Below, piece by piece: positions 5,610-5,871 of a stretch of DNA of 5,871 bases. The position numbers and the translations under genes were made by a program. Numbering within the stretch: position 1 is the first letter of the stretch; every line of letters begins with the position of its first letter. This DNA comes from Cellvibrionales bacterium UBA2511. Its GTDB lineage: Bacteria; Pseudomonadota; Gammaproteobacteria; Pseudomonadales; Porticoccaceae. Where the stretch lies: contig DDNV01000033.1 in assembly GCA_002341315.1 (NCBI GenBank), positions 1 through 5,871 of the forward strand. The letters are read 5' to 3'. A model generated the notes under the pieces. That model was not told the DNA's origin and made no database searches. It was given only the letters and a program-made list of their open reading frames with translations.

Positions 5610-5871
5610 TTACATATCATGAATCGAGTCGGCCCTGCGGGTAAATGCCCGGCCCTCGGCTTTTTCCAGTTGCAAGAGATTTTCCAGTAACTCGCAGGCC
5701 TCTTCTGCGGCCACCTCATGCAAGGCTCCCTCCATTAAATTAATCTGGTAGCCGTGTAACTTCTGACCCAGTTGGCCGATTTGCTCAACCGTACCGGCTC
5801 CTTCTGCCCTGGCTGCAGCCACGAGATCCTGTGGGTCCTCCTCCAGGGTGAACTGCATATAGGTATTGAGG
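5610..5871 (-). CDS. C-terminal part of an unidentified helical protein
   Basis: The minus strand is open from the window edge to a TAA at 5612-5610, giving at least 86 codons. The first ATG (5858-5856) has no ribosome binding site in the 13 nt visible before it, and the frame is open upstream, so the gene probably begins outside the window. The visible part is highly acidic, rich in Ala, Glu and Leu, and predicted to be almost wholly helical: a segment near EDPQDLVAAARAEG, then GQLGQKLHGYQINLMEGALH, then a long Glu/Leu helix with LLENLLQLEKAEGRAF. No membrane segment is seen. The pattern recalls helical-bundle proteins such as ferritin-like or PhoU-like domains, but no diagnostic metal ligands or motifs are visible, so no function is assigned. 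It converges on the rhodanese gene. Confidence 0.65.
   Translation of the reverse strand, partial: LNTYMQFTLEEDPQDLVAAARAEGAGTVEQIGQLGQKLHGYQINLMEGALHEVAAEEACELLENLLQLEKAEGRAFTRRADSIHDM

Overview
The window looks like chromosomal DNA of a gammaproteobacterium, probably a marine or otherwise environmental one. This rests on moderate GC content, clear Shine-Dalgarno sites and the protein families present. Genus cannot be fixed from the sequence alone. No tRNA, rRNA, insertion sequence, CRISPR array or phage gene was seen.

Left part (1-1447, minus strand): a two-gene unit. A small MscS-type channel protein (275 aa, 620-1447) is followed by a protein with an MgtE-type N-terminal helical domain and the start of a CBS pair (1-633, running off the window edge). 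The two overlap by 14 nt, which suggests translational coupling. A perfect 18-bp tandem duplication lies just upstream of the channel's ribosome binding site.

Middle (1448-1849): a divergent intergenic region of about 400 bp with several short inverted repeats and no convincing gene. It is followed on the plus strand by one very large gene (about 1850-4333). It encodes an unusual fusion: an extended short-chain dehydrogenase/NAD-dependent epimerase domain, an SPW-like membrane repeat block, a VKOR-like membrane domain with a WCxxC motif, and a second SPW-like membrane block. The NAD-binding glycine motif lies upstream of every in-frame ATG, GTG or TTG. The best ribosome-binding signal points to an AUC codon at 1850, so this gene has either a non-standard start, a lost start, or a sequence error.

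Right part: a 386-bp AT-rich spacer with a hairpin (4334-4719), then a stand-alone CBS-pair protein (4720-5145) and a single-domain rhodanese (5220-5540), both on plus with strong ribosome binding sites. A convergent minus-strand gene enters from the right edge (5610-5871, C-terminal part only) and is not identified.

Together the genes suggest an envelope stress, ion and thiol-redox neighbourhood: a mechanosensitive channel, an Mg-transporter-like sensor domain, nucleotide-sensing CBS modules, a VKOR-like thiol oxidoreductase fusion and a rhodanese. A shared pathway is inference only.
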